The notes under the pieces: generated by a model
The model's database searches: none
What the model saw: the letters and a program-made list of their open reading frames with translations, nothing else
What the model was told of the DNA's origin: nothing
Shown: positions 26,147 through 35,031 of the stretch, piece after piece
Layout of the letters: every line of letters starts with the position of its first letter
Numbering within the stretch: position 1 is the first letter of the stretch
Position numbers and translations under genes: made by a program
Assembly (NCBI RefSeq): GCF_900114495.1
Contig: NZ_FOZI01000002.1
Span: 558,001-622,000, forward strand
DNA length: 64,000 bases
From: Dyella sp. OK004
GTDB taxonomy: Bacteria; Pseudomonadota; Gammaproteobacteria; Xanthomonadales; Rhodanobacteraceae
Direction of reading: 5' to 3'

Positions 26147-26935
26147 ATGTCCGCCCTGCCCAGCCTGTACATCTCCCACGGCTCGCCGATGACCGCGCTA
26201 CATCCCGGTCAGGTCGGTGTGCGCCTGGCCGAGCTGGCTCAGGCCATCGCGCGGCCCAAGGCCATCGTCATCGCTTCCGCGCACTGGCTGGCACGCCAGG
26301 TGTCGGTGGGCGGCGCGGTGCGCCCGGAAACCGTCCATGATTTCTACGGCTTTCCGCGCGAATTGTTTGATCTCCGCTATCCCGCGCCCGGCGCACCGGC
26401 GCTTGCCGCGCACATTGTCGAACTGCTGGACAAGGCCGGCCTTCCCACCATGCTCGATCCACAGCACGGACTCGATCACGGCGCGTGGGTACCGCTGCGC
26501 CTGCTCTATCCCGATGCCGACATTCCGGTCGTGCCGCTATCCATCCAGCCCGAACTCGGCCCGGCGCATCAGTACGCTGTCGGCCGCGCGCTCGCGCCGC
26601 TGCGCGACCAGGGTGTGCTGGTGATCGGCTCCGGCAGCATCACCCACAACCTGCACGATTTCCGCGAAGGCTATAGCGAAGAACGCGAAGCACCTTACGT
26701 GCGCCCTTTCATTGGATGGATCGAGCAGAAACTGCAGGAAGGCGATACGCAAGCTCTGCTCGACTATCGCCGGCAGGCGCCTTTCGCACAGCGCGCGCAT
26801 CCCACCGACGAGCACCTGCTGCCACTGTTCGTAGCACTGGGCGCGGCCGGCGAACAGCCGACCGCGCAACGCATCGATGCCGGTATCGATCTCGGCTTCC
26901 TGGCCATGGATATCTACCGCTTCGACAGCCACTGA
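26147..26935 (+). CDS. ygiD: DODA-type extradiol aromatic-ring-opening dioxygenase (YgiD-like)
   Basis: A 262-residue member of the LigB-type class III extradiol dioxygenase superfamily. Metal-ligand-like residues are seen in LYISHGSP, SAHWL, GLDHGAWVPL and GSGSITHNL. E. coli YgiD and plant DODA convert DOPA to 4,5-seco-DOPA; this protein has the same length and motifs. It is monocistronic and convergent with the cupredoxin gene (1-bp gap). The physiological substrate is unknown. Confidence 0.88.
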   Translation: MSALPSLYISHGSPMTALHPGQVGVRLAELAQAIARPKAIVIASAHWLARQVSVGGAVRPETVHDFYGFPRELFDLRYPAPGAPALAAHIVELLDKAGLPTMLDPQHGLDHGAWVPLRLLYPDADIPVVPLSIQPELGPAHQYAVGRALAPLRDQGVLVIGSGSITHNLHDFREGYSEEREAPYVRPFIGWIEQKLQEGDTQALLDYRRQAPFAQRAHPTDEHLLPLFVALGAAGEQPTAQRIDAGIDLGFLAMDIYRFDSH

Positions 26936-26936
26936 T

Positions 26937-27263
26937 TCATTGCACGACGATGGTGCCAACCATCGTCGGGTGGATCGTGCAGTAGTACGCATAGGTGCCC
27001 GGCTTGGAGAACGTCACGGCATAGGTGTCACCGGTGTCCAGGGCTCGCGAAGGTGTGAACATCGCGCCTGCGCTGGTAACCACATGCGGCTCCTCGTCGC
27101 GGTTGGTCCACACCACTTTGGTTCCCGCTGGCACCGTGAGCGTCTTCGGCGAGAACGCGAAGTTGGTGATTTCCACGCGCGAATCCTTGGCCGCCGCGTG
27201 CGCCACGAAGGCGGGCTGGATCGCAAGAAGGCACAGTCCCAACACCCACGCCGTGTGCGTCAT
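26937..27263 (-). CDS. Periplasmic cupredoxin (type 1 copper protein)
   Basis: A 108-residue blue-copper protein with a signal peptide (cleavage near AHA, residues 21-23) and a plastocyanin-like fold. The four type-1 copper ligands are in place: His60 (EEPHVV), Cys95, His98 and Met101 (YYCTIHPTM). Its ATG overlaps the stop of the upstream phosphoesterase gene (27260-27263), so the two are one translational unit. It may shuttle electrons or buffer copper in the periplasm. Confidence 0.88.
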   Translation of the reverse strand: MTHTAWVLGLCLLAIQPAFVAHAAAKDSRVEITNFAFSPKTLTVPAGTKVVWTNRDEEPHVVTSAGAMFTPSRALDTGDTYAVTFSKPGTYAYYCTIHPTMVGTIVVQ

Positions 27264-28213
27264 GACAGCACCTCGTCGGTTACCGCGAGCACCTGTTTGC
27301 CCTGCACATGCTTCACGTCGCGAATGCCCAGATACGTGTGCAGCGCGTTGGGCGCCACGTCTTTCATGGGCCCCGGCGCAGGGGCCGCTCCAGGTGCCGG
27401 TTGCGGATATGCCGTCGAACGTGCCGTGTAGAAGGTGATGGTTCCTTCCACTTTCTGCTGGATCTGGTGGATATGCCCGTTGAGCACGCTGACCGAACCG
27501 AAGCGGCGCAAATAACCCATCGCCTCCGCACTGTCATCCGTGCCCCAGCCCCATTCCGGATACAGCGACCACAGCGGCATATGCGCAAACACCACCACTG
27601 GCGTCTCGGCCGATAACGGCGCCAGGTCCTTCTTCAGCCAGACCAACTGCTCTGTGCCAAGCGAGCCCAGGCCACCGGCTTTCAGATTGAGCACATTGAT
27701 CAGCCCGACGAAATGCACGCCGTGGTGATCGAAGCTGTACCAGCCGCCTGATTGCTGGCGCTCGCCGAAACGGCGGAAGAATTCGGCGCCGTTGTCGCCA
27801 ATCACGTCGTGCTCGCCCGGTACGTAGAACGTGTGGCTGGCACGCGCTTCGCGCATCACTTCGGACAAGGTGTCGAACTCCTCCGGCCGCGAGAGATGGG
27901 TGAGATCGCCGGTATGCAGCAGGAAATCAGGACGCGCCTGCTGTGCGTTGATCTTCGCCAGCGAGGCGCGCAGGGTACCCACCACGTCCATGTTCGGCGC
28001 CTTGTGGAAGCCTATATGCGAATCGCTGATCTGCACGAAGCTGAAGCTGGCATCCTTCGCCGCGGCGGCGGCGCCATCCAGCGGCTGCGCATGCAGCACC
28101 CCGCCTTTCATCAGCCATAGCGTGCCCGCCCCGGCCCAGGCCATGCATTTGAGGAACTGGCGTCGCCCGCCGTCCTGGTTGTCACCGACTTGGTTAACGT
28201 TGTCATCTTGCAT
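27260..28213 (-). CDS. Tat-exported metallophosphoesterase
   Basis: A 317-residue calcineurin-like phosphoesterase. From ATG 28211-28213 the N terminus contains the twin-arginine signal GGRRQFLKCMAWAGAGTLWL. Metal ligands follow the usual order: QISDSHIGFH, HTGDLTH, YVPGEHDVIGDNG, a distal VVFAHMPLWSL and SVLNGHIHQIQQ. It precedes and overlaps the cupredoxin gene and is divergent from an ECF sigma/anti-sigma pair 161 bp away, which may control it. Substrate unknown. Confidence 0.87.
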   Translation of the reverse strand: MQDDNVNQVGDNQDGGRRQFLKCMAWAGAGTLWLMKGGVLHAQPLDGAAAAAKDASFSFVQISDSHIGFHKAPNMDVVGTLRASLAKINAQQARPDFLLHTGDLTHLSRPEEFDTLSEVMREARASHTFYVPGEHDVIGDNGAEFFRRFGERQQSGGWYSFDHHGVHFVGLINVLNLKAGGLGSLGTEQLVWLKKDLAPLSAETPVVVFAHMPLWSLYPEWGWGTDDSAEAMGYLRRFGSVSVLNGHIHQIQQKVEGTITFYTARSTAYPQPAPGAAPAPGPMKDVAPNALHTYLGIRDVKHVQGKQVLAVTDEVLS

Positions 28214-28318
28214 GTGGATTCGCTCCGCGCAGGGCGAATGGCCTGGATGGCCATCGCAGTCATGGACGTCCGGCACGCGCCGGGGTCTCTTCCTGCATTA
28301 CCTGGCGAAGGAGCTGCC

Positions 28319-28369
28319 TATTCCGCCTTTCGAGCCCTGGGAATAAAGTCGTGGAAGTGGAGGTATTCC
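28319..28369. promoter_or_regulatory. Three GGAATA/TATTCC elements in the sigma/phosphoesterase intergenic region
   Basis: GGAATA occurs on the plus strand at 28340-28345 and, as TATTCC, on the minus strand at 28319-28324 and 28364-28369. GGAAT-type hexamers are common -35 elements of ECF sigma factors. The minus-strand copy at 28319-28324 faces the phosphoesterase gene; the plus copy faces the sigma gene. A matching -10 is not obvious, so this is a candidate only. Confidence 0.35.
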
Positions 28370-28374
28370 TTCTT

Positions 28375-28947
28375 ATGCCCACTGGATCGACCAGCCCGAC
28401 ACCTGCCTTCGACGCGCGTTTCGAAACGCAGGTATTGCCGTGGCTGGACGCGGCCTACAACCTGGCGCGCTGGCTTGCGCGTGATGACGCGGATGCGCAG
28501 GACGTAGTGCAGGAATCGCTGCTGCGCGCACTGCGGTATTTCGACAGTTTTCGCGGCGGCGACGCGCGGGTGTGGCTGCTCGCGATCGTGCGCAACACCT
28601 TCTACACCTTGCGCAGCAAGCTGCCACCGGACCACCTGCGCGACGAGCTGGACGACGATGCCCATCCGCTGGTCGACGAGCATCCTTCGCCAGAAGCGCT
28701 TGCGCTGCTCGCGGTGGACGTCGGCTCCCTGCGGCTTGCGCTGGAACGCCTGCCGCATCCGCTGCGTGAAGTCATCGTGCTGCGCGAGCTGGAGGAATGC
28801 TCGTACAAGCAGATCGCTTCGATCACCGGGCAGAAGATCGGCACTGTCATGTCGCGGCTCGCACGCGCCCGCGAGCGCCTGAAAGCCGAGCTCACCCATC
28901 ACCCAAGCCATCACACCGGGGAGGCGCGCCGCCATGACGTGCGATGA
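28375..28947 (+). CDS. ECF RNA polymerase sigma factor (with zf-HC2 anti-sigma)
   Basis: A 190-residue extracytoplasmic-function sigma factor. Region 2 (LDAAYNLARWLARDDADAQD, VVQESLLRAL) and region 4 (LPHPLREVIVLRELEECS, YKQIASITGQKIGTVMSRLA) are both clear. GGAGG at 28359-28363 supports ATG 28375 over an upstream GTG. The anti-sigma gene overlaps its 3' end by 14 bp. It probably also controls the divergent phosphoesterase-cupredoxin operon. Confidence 0.92.
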   Translation: MPTGSTSPTPAFDARFETQVLPWLDAAYNLARWLARDDADAQDVVQESLLRALRYFDSFRGGDARVWLLAIVRNTFYTLRSKLPPDHLRDELDDDAHPLVDEHPSPEALALLAVDVGSLRLALERLPHPLREVIVLRELEECSYKQIASITGQKIGTVMSRLARARERLKAELTHHPSHHTGEARRHDVR

Positions 28948-29692
28948 CGCCAGGCTGCTACTGCACGCTTATCTGGACGACGAACTGGACGCCTCGCAGA
29001 GCGCGGCCATGGCCCGCCATCTGCAAGGTTGCGGAACCTGCGCCGCCAGCTATGGCGACCATGCGCGCCTGCGCAAGGCGCTGGCACAGTCGGAGCTTTA
29101 TCAGCGCGCGCCCGAGGCATTACGCCAACGCTGGACGACCGCCAGCGCCAAGCCCGTAGCGCGCCCGCATCGCGCACGCTGGCCCCTGGCCATGGCCGCC
29201 GGCTTCGCAGGCGCCTTGCTGCTCACCAGCCCCGCCTGGATCACCGCCCTGCGGCCCCATGATCCAGGTCAGGAACTGGTGGTCGGCGAAGCCATCGCCG
29301 GCCATCTGCGCTCTCTGCAGCCGGAACATTTGATGGACGTGGTCTCCACCGACCAGCACACGGTGAAACCGTGGTTCGAGGGCAAGCTCGACTTCGCACC
29401 AAAGGTGAAAGACCTGGCCGGCGAAGGCTTTCCGCTGGCTGGCGGACGCCTGGATGCCATAGACGGGCACAGCGTCGCTGCGCTGATCTACAAGCGCCGG
29501 TTGCACGTGATCAACCTGTACCAGTGGCCGGTGGAAAGCGCGGAAACCGCACCGATGCAGGCGCAGCGGCATGGCTATACGGTGATCGGCTGGGCCGCCG
29601 CGGGCATGCGCTATGTGGCGGTTTCCGACGTCAACGAAGGTGAGTTGAAGCAGTTCGTGTTGGCGTTTCAGAACGACGCCGCAGCGCACTGA
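28934..29692 (+). CDS. Membrane anti-sigma factor with zf-HC2 zinc finger
   Basis: A 252-residue protein with an N-terminal zinc-binding anti-sigma domain: His29, Cys33 and Cys36 in the H-x3-C-x2-C arrangement (RHLQGCGTC). One membrane helix (about residues 82-103, PLAMAAGFAGALLLTSPAWI) and a periplasmic C-terminal domain of about 150 residues follow. This is the usual layout for a factor that holds its sigma at the membrane until an envelope signal arrives. It overlaps the sigma gene by 14 bp, ensuring matched synthesis. Confidence 0.9.
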   Translation: MTCDDARLLLHAYLDDELDASQSAAMARHLQGCGTCAASYGDHARLRKALAQSELYQRAPEALRQRWTTASAKPVARPHRARWPLAMAAGFAGALLLTSPAWITALRPHDPGQELVVGEAIAGHLRSLQPEHLMDVVSTDQHTVKPWFEGKLDFAPKVKDLAGEGFPLAGGRLDAIDGHSVAALIYKRRLHVINLYQWPVESAETAPMQAQRHGYTVIGWAAAGMRYVAVSDVNEGELKQFVLAFQNDAAAH

Positions 29693-29699
29693 CTAGACG

Positions 29700-29742
29700 T
29701 AAGCCCCTCTCCCTACGGGTCGCTGAAGGGAGAAGGCATTGA
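29700..29742. repeat. Imperfect hairpin repeat after the anti-sigma gene
   Basis: CCTCTCCCT and AGGGAGAAG flank a 12-nt loop, an imperfect inverted repeat of the pyrimidine-rich type also seen near 21800. It could end the sigma/anti-sigma transcript. Confidence 0.35.
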
Positions 29743-29774
29743 TGACCAAGTGCTTCGCAATGGGCAGCGAGCTC

Positions 29775-30161
29775 TCAGGCGCTCTGCGGCAACGGCGGCG
29801 TCTCCGCACCCGGCGGATCGAGCCAATCCTCCGGCGTCAGCAACTGCAAGCCATGGGCGAGACGTGCCTTGTCGCACTGCAAGCTGGGTGCACCGGATTC
29901 CCAGGAGGGCACCACCTCCCGGCACACCGATGGCCGCCGCTCGTAAATCCCGCAGCTCACTGCTTCGCCCACGGTGCCATGCAAAGCAGCGCAGCGCGGC
30001 TGCGAGGCCTGAGTGCCACGCATCACCAGGCGGTGCGGATCCAGCGTCTCGGCAAGTTCCGGCGGCACCGTGCCGCCCAGGAATGCCTCGGCTTCGGACC
30101 AGTGGAAGGCCACACGAAAATGGGCGCAGCAGGCACCGCACCGCTGACAAGGATGGGCCAT
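29775..30161 (-). CDS. YkgJ-family cysteine-cluster protein
   Basis: A 128-residue protein of the YkgJ/CxxCxxCC family (Pfam zinc/iron-chelating domain). It starts MAHPCQRCGACCAHFRVAF, and further cysteines follow (PRCAALHG, VSCGIYERRPSVCREV, LQCDKAR), eight in the family pattern that binds a metal or Fe-S cluster. Members are often annotated as Fe-S oxidoreductases without proof. It stands alone on the minus strand. Confidence 0.85.
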   Translation of the reverse strand: MAHPCQRCGACCAHFRVAFHWSEAEAFLGGTVPPELAETLDPHRLVMRGTQASQPRCAALHGTVGEAVSCGIYERRPSVCREVVPSWESGAPSLQCDKARLAHGLQLLTPEDWLDPPGAETPPLPQSA

Positions 30162-30216
30162 GGAGAGTTGACTGAGCGCACCCCAAGGCGCGCAGCGAGC
30201 GGATTCTAGAACGGCG

Positions 30217-30240
30217 AAGGCCCGCTTTGCAGCGGGCCTT
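30217..30240 (-). terminator. Terminator-like hairpin after ypfJ
   Basis: AAGGCCCGC (30217-30225) pairs perfectly with GCGGGCCTT (30232-30240), 24 bp after the metallopeptidase stop in the minus direction. The downstream T-run is weak. Confidence 0.6.
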
Positions 30241-30264
30241 CTGGGCTATATCCGGAACGGTCGC

Positions 30265-31131
30265 TCAGGGCGTGCCGCTGAAGGTGTTGCAGCTCCCCAC
30301 GTTGCCGCTGTCGAAGCCGGTGCGGAACCACTTCACGCGCTGGGCCGAGGTGCCATGGGTGAACGAATCCGGCACCACGCGCCCGCGCGCCTGCTCCTGC
30401 AGGGCGTCGTCGCCGATCTTGCTGGCAGCGTTGAGGGCGGATTCGATATCGCCCGCCTGCAGCCACTGCAGGCGCTGCTGGCTATGGTTGGCCCACACGC
30501 CGGCGAAGCAATCAGCCTGCAACTCCTGGCGCACCGACAGGCCATCCGCGCCTTCCATGCGGGCGCCCTGGCGACGCGCCTTCTCCACCTGATCGAACAC
30601 GCCGAGCAGGTTCTGCACGTGGTGGCCGACTTCGTGGGCGATCACATAGGCGCGCGCGAAATCGCCCGCCGCGTTAAAACGGTTCTGCAATTCCTGAAAG
30701 AACTGCACGTCCAGGTAGACCTTCTGGTCGCCCGGGCAATAGAACGGGCCCACTGCGGTGGAAGCCGCGCCGCAGGCGGTATTCACGCCGCCGCTGAACA
30801 GGTCCAGCTTGGGGTCCACGTATTGCTTGCCGTTGGCGGCAAAAATGTCTGCCCAGGTCTTCTCGGTGGAGCCGAGCACCGCGCTGACGAAATCTTTCTG
30901 CTGCGGGTCGACTTGCGCCGGCTGCCCGCTGGGTGCGGCGACCTGGCCGCCGCTGGTGTCGACCTGGCTGAGCAGTGCGGTCGGGTCCTTGAAGAACACC
31001 AGGCCCAGGATCGCCAGGATCACGATGCCGCCGATGCCCATGCCGCGGCCGCCGCCGAAACGCGGACCGCCACCACCGCCGCCGCTGTCGACCTCGACGT
31101 TCTGACTGCGTTCGCCTTTCTGCCAGTCCAT
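30265..31131 (-). CDS. ypfJ: YpfJ-type neutral zinc metallopeptidase
   Basis: A 288-residue membrane-anchored protein of the YpfJ/KPN_00809 family. N-terminal residues 1-30 are Gly-rich (DSGGGGGGPRFGGGRGMG), then one membrane helix (IGGIVILAILGLVFF) and a metallopeptidase-like domain with HEVGHHVQNLLG (HExxH zinc motif) and a downstream Asp/Glu-bearing ELQADCFAGVWAN. No substrate is known. The start at ATG 31129-31131 (MDWQKGERSQNVEV) matches the family start. Confidence 0.9.
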   Translation of the reverse strand: MDWQKGERSQNVEVDSGGGGGGPRFGGGRGMGIGGIVILAILGLVFFKDPTALLSQVDTSGGQVAAPSGQPAQVDPQQKDFVSAVLGSTEKTWADIFAANGKQYVDPKLDLFSGGVNTACGAASTAVGPFYCPGDQKVYLDVQFFQELQNRFNAAGDFARAYVIAHEVGHHVQNLLGVFDQVEKARRQGARMEGADGLSVRQELQADCFAGVWANHSQQRLQWLQAGDIESALNAASKIGDDALQEQARGRVVPDSFTHGTSAQRVKWFRTGFDSGNVGSCNTFSGTP

Positions 31132-31257
31132 GCGAGCCTCACCCTGCCGATTGGCACCGCCACCGGCGCCGCGTCGCGACGATAGCGCCTGCCAAGGCCT
31201 CCGCCAAGCATGCGCCAAGCTTTACAGTAGGCCACTTTTCAGCAAGGTTCCTCCTTC

Positions 31258-31653
31258 ATGTCCCAGCATCTGCCTGCCGTGGTCGTCCTGCTTGCCGTAT
31301 TGCTTCAGCTCGGCACCATGTTTGCCGTGGGGCGGGCCCGGATGCGCTATGGCGTCAAGGCACCGGCCACCAGCGGCCATCCGGATTTCGAGCGTGCCTT
31401 CCGCGTGCAGATGAATACGCTGGAAGCCGTGCTGGTGTTCCTGCCTTCGCTGTGGCTGGCGGTTCACTATGGCTCGCCGTTGTGGGCGGGATTGGCCGGG
31501 TTGGTATGGGTGGTGGGCCGCGTGTGGTATGCACTGGCCTACCTGAAAGATGCCGCCAAGCGCGAAGGCGGTTTCATGCTGGGTTCGATCGGCTGGCTGG
31601 CGACCCTGGCAATCGGCGTGATCGGGTTGGCCCGCGCGATCTTCGCCGGCTGA
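31258..31653 (+). CDS. MAPEG family membrane protein
   Basis: A 131-residue, four-helix membrane protein of the MAPEG family (microsomal glutathione transferase relatives). The group signature FERAFRVQMNTLEAVLVFLP is present, as is VGRVWYALAYLKDAAKREGGFMLG. Bacterial members may conjugate glutathione to hydrophobic electrophiles. It is convergent with the methyltransferase gene, 4 bp away. Confidence 0.87.
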   Translation: MSQHLPAVVVLLAVLLQLGTMFAVGRARMRYGVKAPATSGHPDFERAFRVQMNTLEAVLVFLPSLWLAVHYGSPLWAGLAGLVWVVGRVWYALAYLKDAAKREGGFMLGSIGWLATLAIGVIGLARAIFAG

Positions 31654-31657
31654 TCGC

Positions 31658-32425
31658 TCAGCCAGGCGCGACGGCGCTCAATACCCACACGCAATGCGGC
31701 ACCGCCATCGGTTCGACCGGATGGCGACTCGCGAGCCATTCCGCCAGCTCGGCATCGAAACGCGCGACGCCCGACGGGTCCAGCGAAGCGCCGACTCCCG
31801 CGCTTGCACGGATGCGTCCGCGCCAGTCCACATGGCTATACGGCACGGCCACGTCGTAAGAGAAGGTGCGCACCTCGGTGAAGCCGTTCTCGCGCACTTC
31901 CTTGAACCAGGCGGGATACAGACCAGTGCCGCCGCCCAGCTTCCATGCCGGGTTGTGCGCACGGATCAGCCGCTCAGTGTCGTCAACCATGTTGCCGGCG
32001 ATCGGCAACCAATCGAAGTGCGCAATCACCAGGCGTCCGCCGGGCCGCAGCCAGCGCCGCACCAGCGCGGCAGTGCGCGGCCGGTCGAACCAGTGCCAGC
32101 ATTGCCCAGCGGTGATCAGATCGAAGCTTGCCTCAGGCAGGTCCGCCTCTTCCACACGCGACTGCACTTGTCGCACCTGCACGCCATCGGCGCGATCCAG
32201 CTCGGCAGCCTGTGCCAGCAGCGCCGCCGAAGGATCCAGGCCAGTGACGGCGCAACCACGCAAGGCCAGCCCGCGCGCCACCGTGCCGGTACCGGTACCG
32301 ATATCCAGTGCGATGTCGCCCACGTGCGCCAGATCTTCGTCGAACAGGCGCTGGAAAAAGGAATCCGGAAAGCCTGCACGATGCCTGGCGTAATCGCCGG
32401 CGGTCTTACCGAAGTCGATCTGCAT
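31658..32425 (-). CDS. Class I SAM-dependent methyltransferase
   Basis: A 255-residue methyltransferase. The N terminus MQIDFGKTAGDYARHRAGFP is typical of a family annotated as class I SAM methyltransferases (methyltransf_11). Motif I is ALDIGTGTGTVARGL, with GLDPSAALLAQA, and motif IV-like LITAGQCWHWFDRP. It is close to TerC-CBS-CorC on the same strand (30-bp gap). The substrate is unknown. Confidence 0.85.
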   Translation of the reverse strand: MQIDFGKTAGDYARHRAGFPDSFFQRLFDEDLAHVGDIALDIGTGTGTVARGLALRGCAVTGLDPSAALLAQAAELDRADGVQVRQVQSRVEEADLPEASFDLITAGQCWHWFDRPRTAALVRRWLRPGGRLVIAHFDWLPIAGNMVDDTERLIRAHNPAWKLGGGTGLYPAWFKEVRENGFTEVRTFSYDVAVPYSHVDWRGRIRASAGVGASLDPSGVARFDAELAEWLASRHPVEPMAVPHCVWVLSAVAPG

Positions 32426-32454
32426 ACTGATCCCGATCCGAAAGGGCCAGCGGC

Positions 32455-34008
32455 TCAGTCCGCCGGTATGACCTTCAAGCGCTCAATGCGCGCACCATCC
32501 ATCGCCATCACTTCGAATTGCAGCCCTTCGCTAGTGAAGCGATCACCGGCGCTTGGCAGGCGACCCAACTGCTCAAGCACATAACCGGCCAGCGTGGAAA
32601 AACTGCCATCGCTGGTGAGCTGGCGATCCAGCAGGTGCTCCACCCGGCGCAGATCCAAACTCCCGTCGAGCAACCAGGTACCGTTGGTTTCCTGTACAGC
32701 GGCGGGGTCGCCGCTGTCTTCATCGGGAAACTCGCCGGCGATCACTTCGAGCACATCGGTGGGTGTGACTAGGCCGAGCACACTGCCGTATTCGTCCACC
32801 ACCAGCGCCACCTGCAAGGGCGAGCGACGGAATTCGTCAATGAGGCGCAGCACGCTGAGTGATTCCAGCACGGTCATCGGCTTGCGCACTACATTGTCGA
32901 CGTCGACGCGGCCGTGCTCCAGCAAGCTTGCCAACAGATCGCGCGAGGATGCCACGCCGATCAGCTGATCCAGATCATCGCCGGCCACCGGCAACCAATG
33001 ATGCGTGGACGAAGTCACTTCGGCGCGCAGAATCTCCGCACTCTCGCGCGGATCGATCCAGCTGATCTCCGGACGCGGCGTCATGATCGAGCGCACCGGC
33101 CGGTGCGCCAGATCCAGCACGCCCTGCACCATCGCCAGCTCATCTTTGCCGAACACCGCCATGCCGGTTTCCGCCACGGTCGATGTGGCCTTGGGTACGT
33201 CCTCTTCCTCTTCGCCACCCGCGCCCAGCAAACGGAGTACGGCACGCGCGGTGCGATCGCGCAGGTTGCGCGGACTGCTGAACAGCACGCGCTGGCGATT
33301 GCGGCGCATGGTTTGGTTGAACGCCTCGATCATGATCGAGAAGCCAATCGCCGCGTACAGATAGCCCTTCGGAATGTGGAAGCCCAGGCCTTCGGCCACC
33401 AGGCTGAAGCCGATCATCAGCAGGAACGACAGGCACAGGATCACCACAGTCGGCCGCGCGTTGACGAAAGCGGTAAGCGGCTTGCTGGCACTGATCATCA
33501 GCACCATCGCGATCACCACAGCGACCATCATGACGGAAAGCTGGTCAACCATACCCACCGCGGTGATCACCGAGTCGAGCGAGAACACCGCGTCGAGCAC
33601 CACGATCTGCGTCACCACCAGCCAGAACCGCGCCTGCGCGCGGTTGGCGGATTCATTGTCGTCGCCGGCCTCCAGTCGCTCATGCAATTCCAGCGTGGCT
33701 TTGAACAGCAGGAACACACCGCCGAGCAACAGGATGATGTCGCGCCATGAAAGCGAAAAGCTCTGCCAGGTCAGGATCGGCGTGGTGAGTTTCACCAGCC
33801 ACGACATCGCGCCAAGTAGCAGCAGGCGCATCACCAACGCCATGGTCAGGCCCATGATGCGAGCCCGGTCGCGCTGATGCGCCGGCAATTTGTCGGCGAG
33901 GATGGCGATGAAGACGAGGTTGTCGATGCCGAGCACGATCTCCAGCACCACCAGGGTGAGAAGACCTGCCCAGGCAGTGGGATCGGCCAGCCAGTCGAAA
34001 GCGAACAT
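32455..34008 (-). CDS. TerC-family membrane protein fused to CBS and CorC domains
   Basis: A 517-residue membrane protein like YoaE/YegH. Residues 1-230 form the TerC transporter-like domain with the acidic signatures [11 protein letters not shown] and [11 protein letters not shown], linked in other family members to metal (Mn, tellurite) handling. A CBS pair (about 310-420, [45 protein letters not shown]) and a CorC-type transporter-associated domain ([14 protein letters not shown]...) follow. A TTG at 34029 preceded by AAGGAGG is an alternative start adding seven residues. A -10-like TATAGT lies at 34055-34060 on the minus strand. Confidence 0.88.
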   Translation of the reverse strand: MFAFDWLADPTAWAGLLTLVVLEIVLGIDNLVFIAILADKLPAHQRDRARIMGLTMALVMRLLLLGAMSWLVKLTTPILTWQSFSLSWRDIILLLGGVFLLFKATLELHERLEAGDDNESANRAQARFWLVVTQIVVLDAVFSLDSVITAVGMVDQLSVMMVAVVIAMVLMISASKPLTAFVNARPTVVILCLSFLLMIGFSLVAEGLGFHIPKGYLYAAIGFSIMIEAFNQTMRRNRQRVLFSSPRNLRDRTARAVLRLLGAGGEEEEDVPKATSTVAETGMAVFGKDELAMVQGVLDLAHRPVRSIMTPRPEISWIDPRESAEILRAEVTSSTHHWLPVAGDDLDQLIGVASSRDLLASLLEHGRVDVDNVVRKPMTVLESLSVLRLIDEFRRSPLQVALVVDEYGSVLGLVTPTDVLEVIAGEFPDEDSGDPAAVQETNGTWLLDGSLDLRRVEHLLDRQLTSDGSFSTLAGYVLEQLGRLPSAGDRFTSEGLQFEVMAMDGARIERLKVIPAD

Positions 34009-34178
34009 GGGTAGGCGCCTTAGCGCCAACTTCCTCCTTAAAAGATTTGGTCACTATACAGGCTGGTTCCGCAGCGACCATGCCGAAGGGCAGGATTGCG
34101 CGTGTGCGATCACGCCCTTAGCGTGTCCAGTGTCGGGAGACGGATGCCTTCGCCTGCCCTGCATACAGGACCCGCCCG

Positions 34179-34994
34179 ATGGATGCCTCGCGCCTTGACC
34201 CCGTTTTCACGTCCTCCAGGCCGCCGCGCCTGCCGACGTTGTGGGCGGCGCTGGGGCTGATCGCGCTGTATTTTTTGCTGCAGCTTGCGATGAGCGTGGT
34301 AACGGGTCTTGTCATCGGGCTGGTGCTCGGCTTTCGCCAGGGCATGCACGGCGGCGATGTAATGGCGCAGATGCAAGGCCTGCTCATGCGCCCCGACGTC
34401 AACGCGACGATGGTGATACTGACCTTGGTGATCGCCGCCGGTGTGACTGTCCTGCTTGCCCGGCGTCTGTGGCCAACGTTGTGGACGCTGACGACGCCAC
34501 CCGGCTTTGGCTTTGCAGCGCCAAAGCAACCATCGTTCTACGCCATCGCGTTTCTGCTCGGCCTGATCCTGCCTTTTGCCGGCGGTCTGCTGACCCAATG
34601 GCTCGCGCAAGGACACGAGGTAAGCCAGGACATCAAGCAGCTCGGTGCGCAAGCTTCACCGCTGCTACGTTTCCCGCTCGCACTTTTGGTGGTTACCGCG
34701 GGACCATTGGTGGAGGAGTTGCTATTCCGTGGCGTGCTGCTGTCGGCAGCGATGCGCTATGTCCCCGCAGGCACCGCTTCCTTCGCTACGGCGCTGCTGT
34801 TCGCCTGTGTGCATTTGCCCGATCTTGGTTTTCTCTGGTACGCCCTGCCCAATCTGCTATTGCTCGGGCTGATCCTGGCGTGGCTGCGTCTTCAGTCGGA
34901 ATCGATCTGGCCGGCGGTGATCGCACACAGCGTCAACAATGCGCTGGCTGTGGTGTCGTGGTTTGTAATAGCTCCACCGGGCGCCACCTTGTAG
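34179..34994 (+). CDS. CPBP family intramembrane metalloprotease
   Basis: A 271-residue, multi-helix membrane protein of the CPBP (CAAX protease/bacteriocin-processing, Abi) family. Motif 1 (VEELLFRGVLLSA), motif 2 (a helix with FACVHLPDLGFLW) and motif 3 (IAHSVNNAL) carry the Glu/His residues of the active site. Bacterial members process peptides or act in self-immunity, but context gives no hint here. The stop codon TAG (34992-34994) lies inside a REP element. Confidence 0.87.
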   Translation: MDASRLDPVFTSSRPPRLPTLWAALGLIALYFLLQLAMSVVTGLVIGLVLGFRQGMHGGDVMAQMQGLLMRPDVNATMVILTLVIAAGVTVLLARRLWPTLWTLTTPPGFGFAAPKQPSFYAIAFLLGLILPFAGGLLTQWLAQGHEVSQDIKQLGAQASPLLRFPLALLVVTAGPLVEELLFRGVLLSAAMRYVPAGTASFATALLFACVHLPDLGFLWYALPNLLLLGLILAWLRLQSESIWPAVIAHSVNNALAVVSWFVIAPPGATL

Positions 34995-35013
34995 GAGCGC
35001 ACCCTGTGCGCGA
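34990..35013 (+). repeat. Single REP element
   Basis: TGTAGGAGCGCACCCTGTGC followed by GCGA; the core GCGCAC-CCT-GTGCGC folds into a hairpin. It is identical to the left half of the REPIN at 56939 and close to that at 43042. It overlaps the 3' end of the CPBP gene, supplying its stop codon. Confidence 0.85.
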
Positions 35014-35031
35014 AAGCCCTGAGTGAGCAGG

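Noticed and set aside
34020-34178. Possible manganese (yybP-ykoY) riboswitch before the TerC-family gene
   Set aside because: Such riboswitches are common before TerC genes, but a -10-like TATAGT only about 45 bp from the start leaves too short a leader, and the conserved riboswitch core is not seen.
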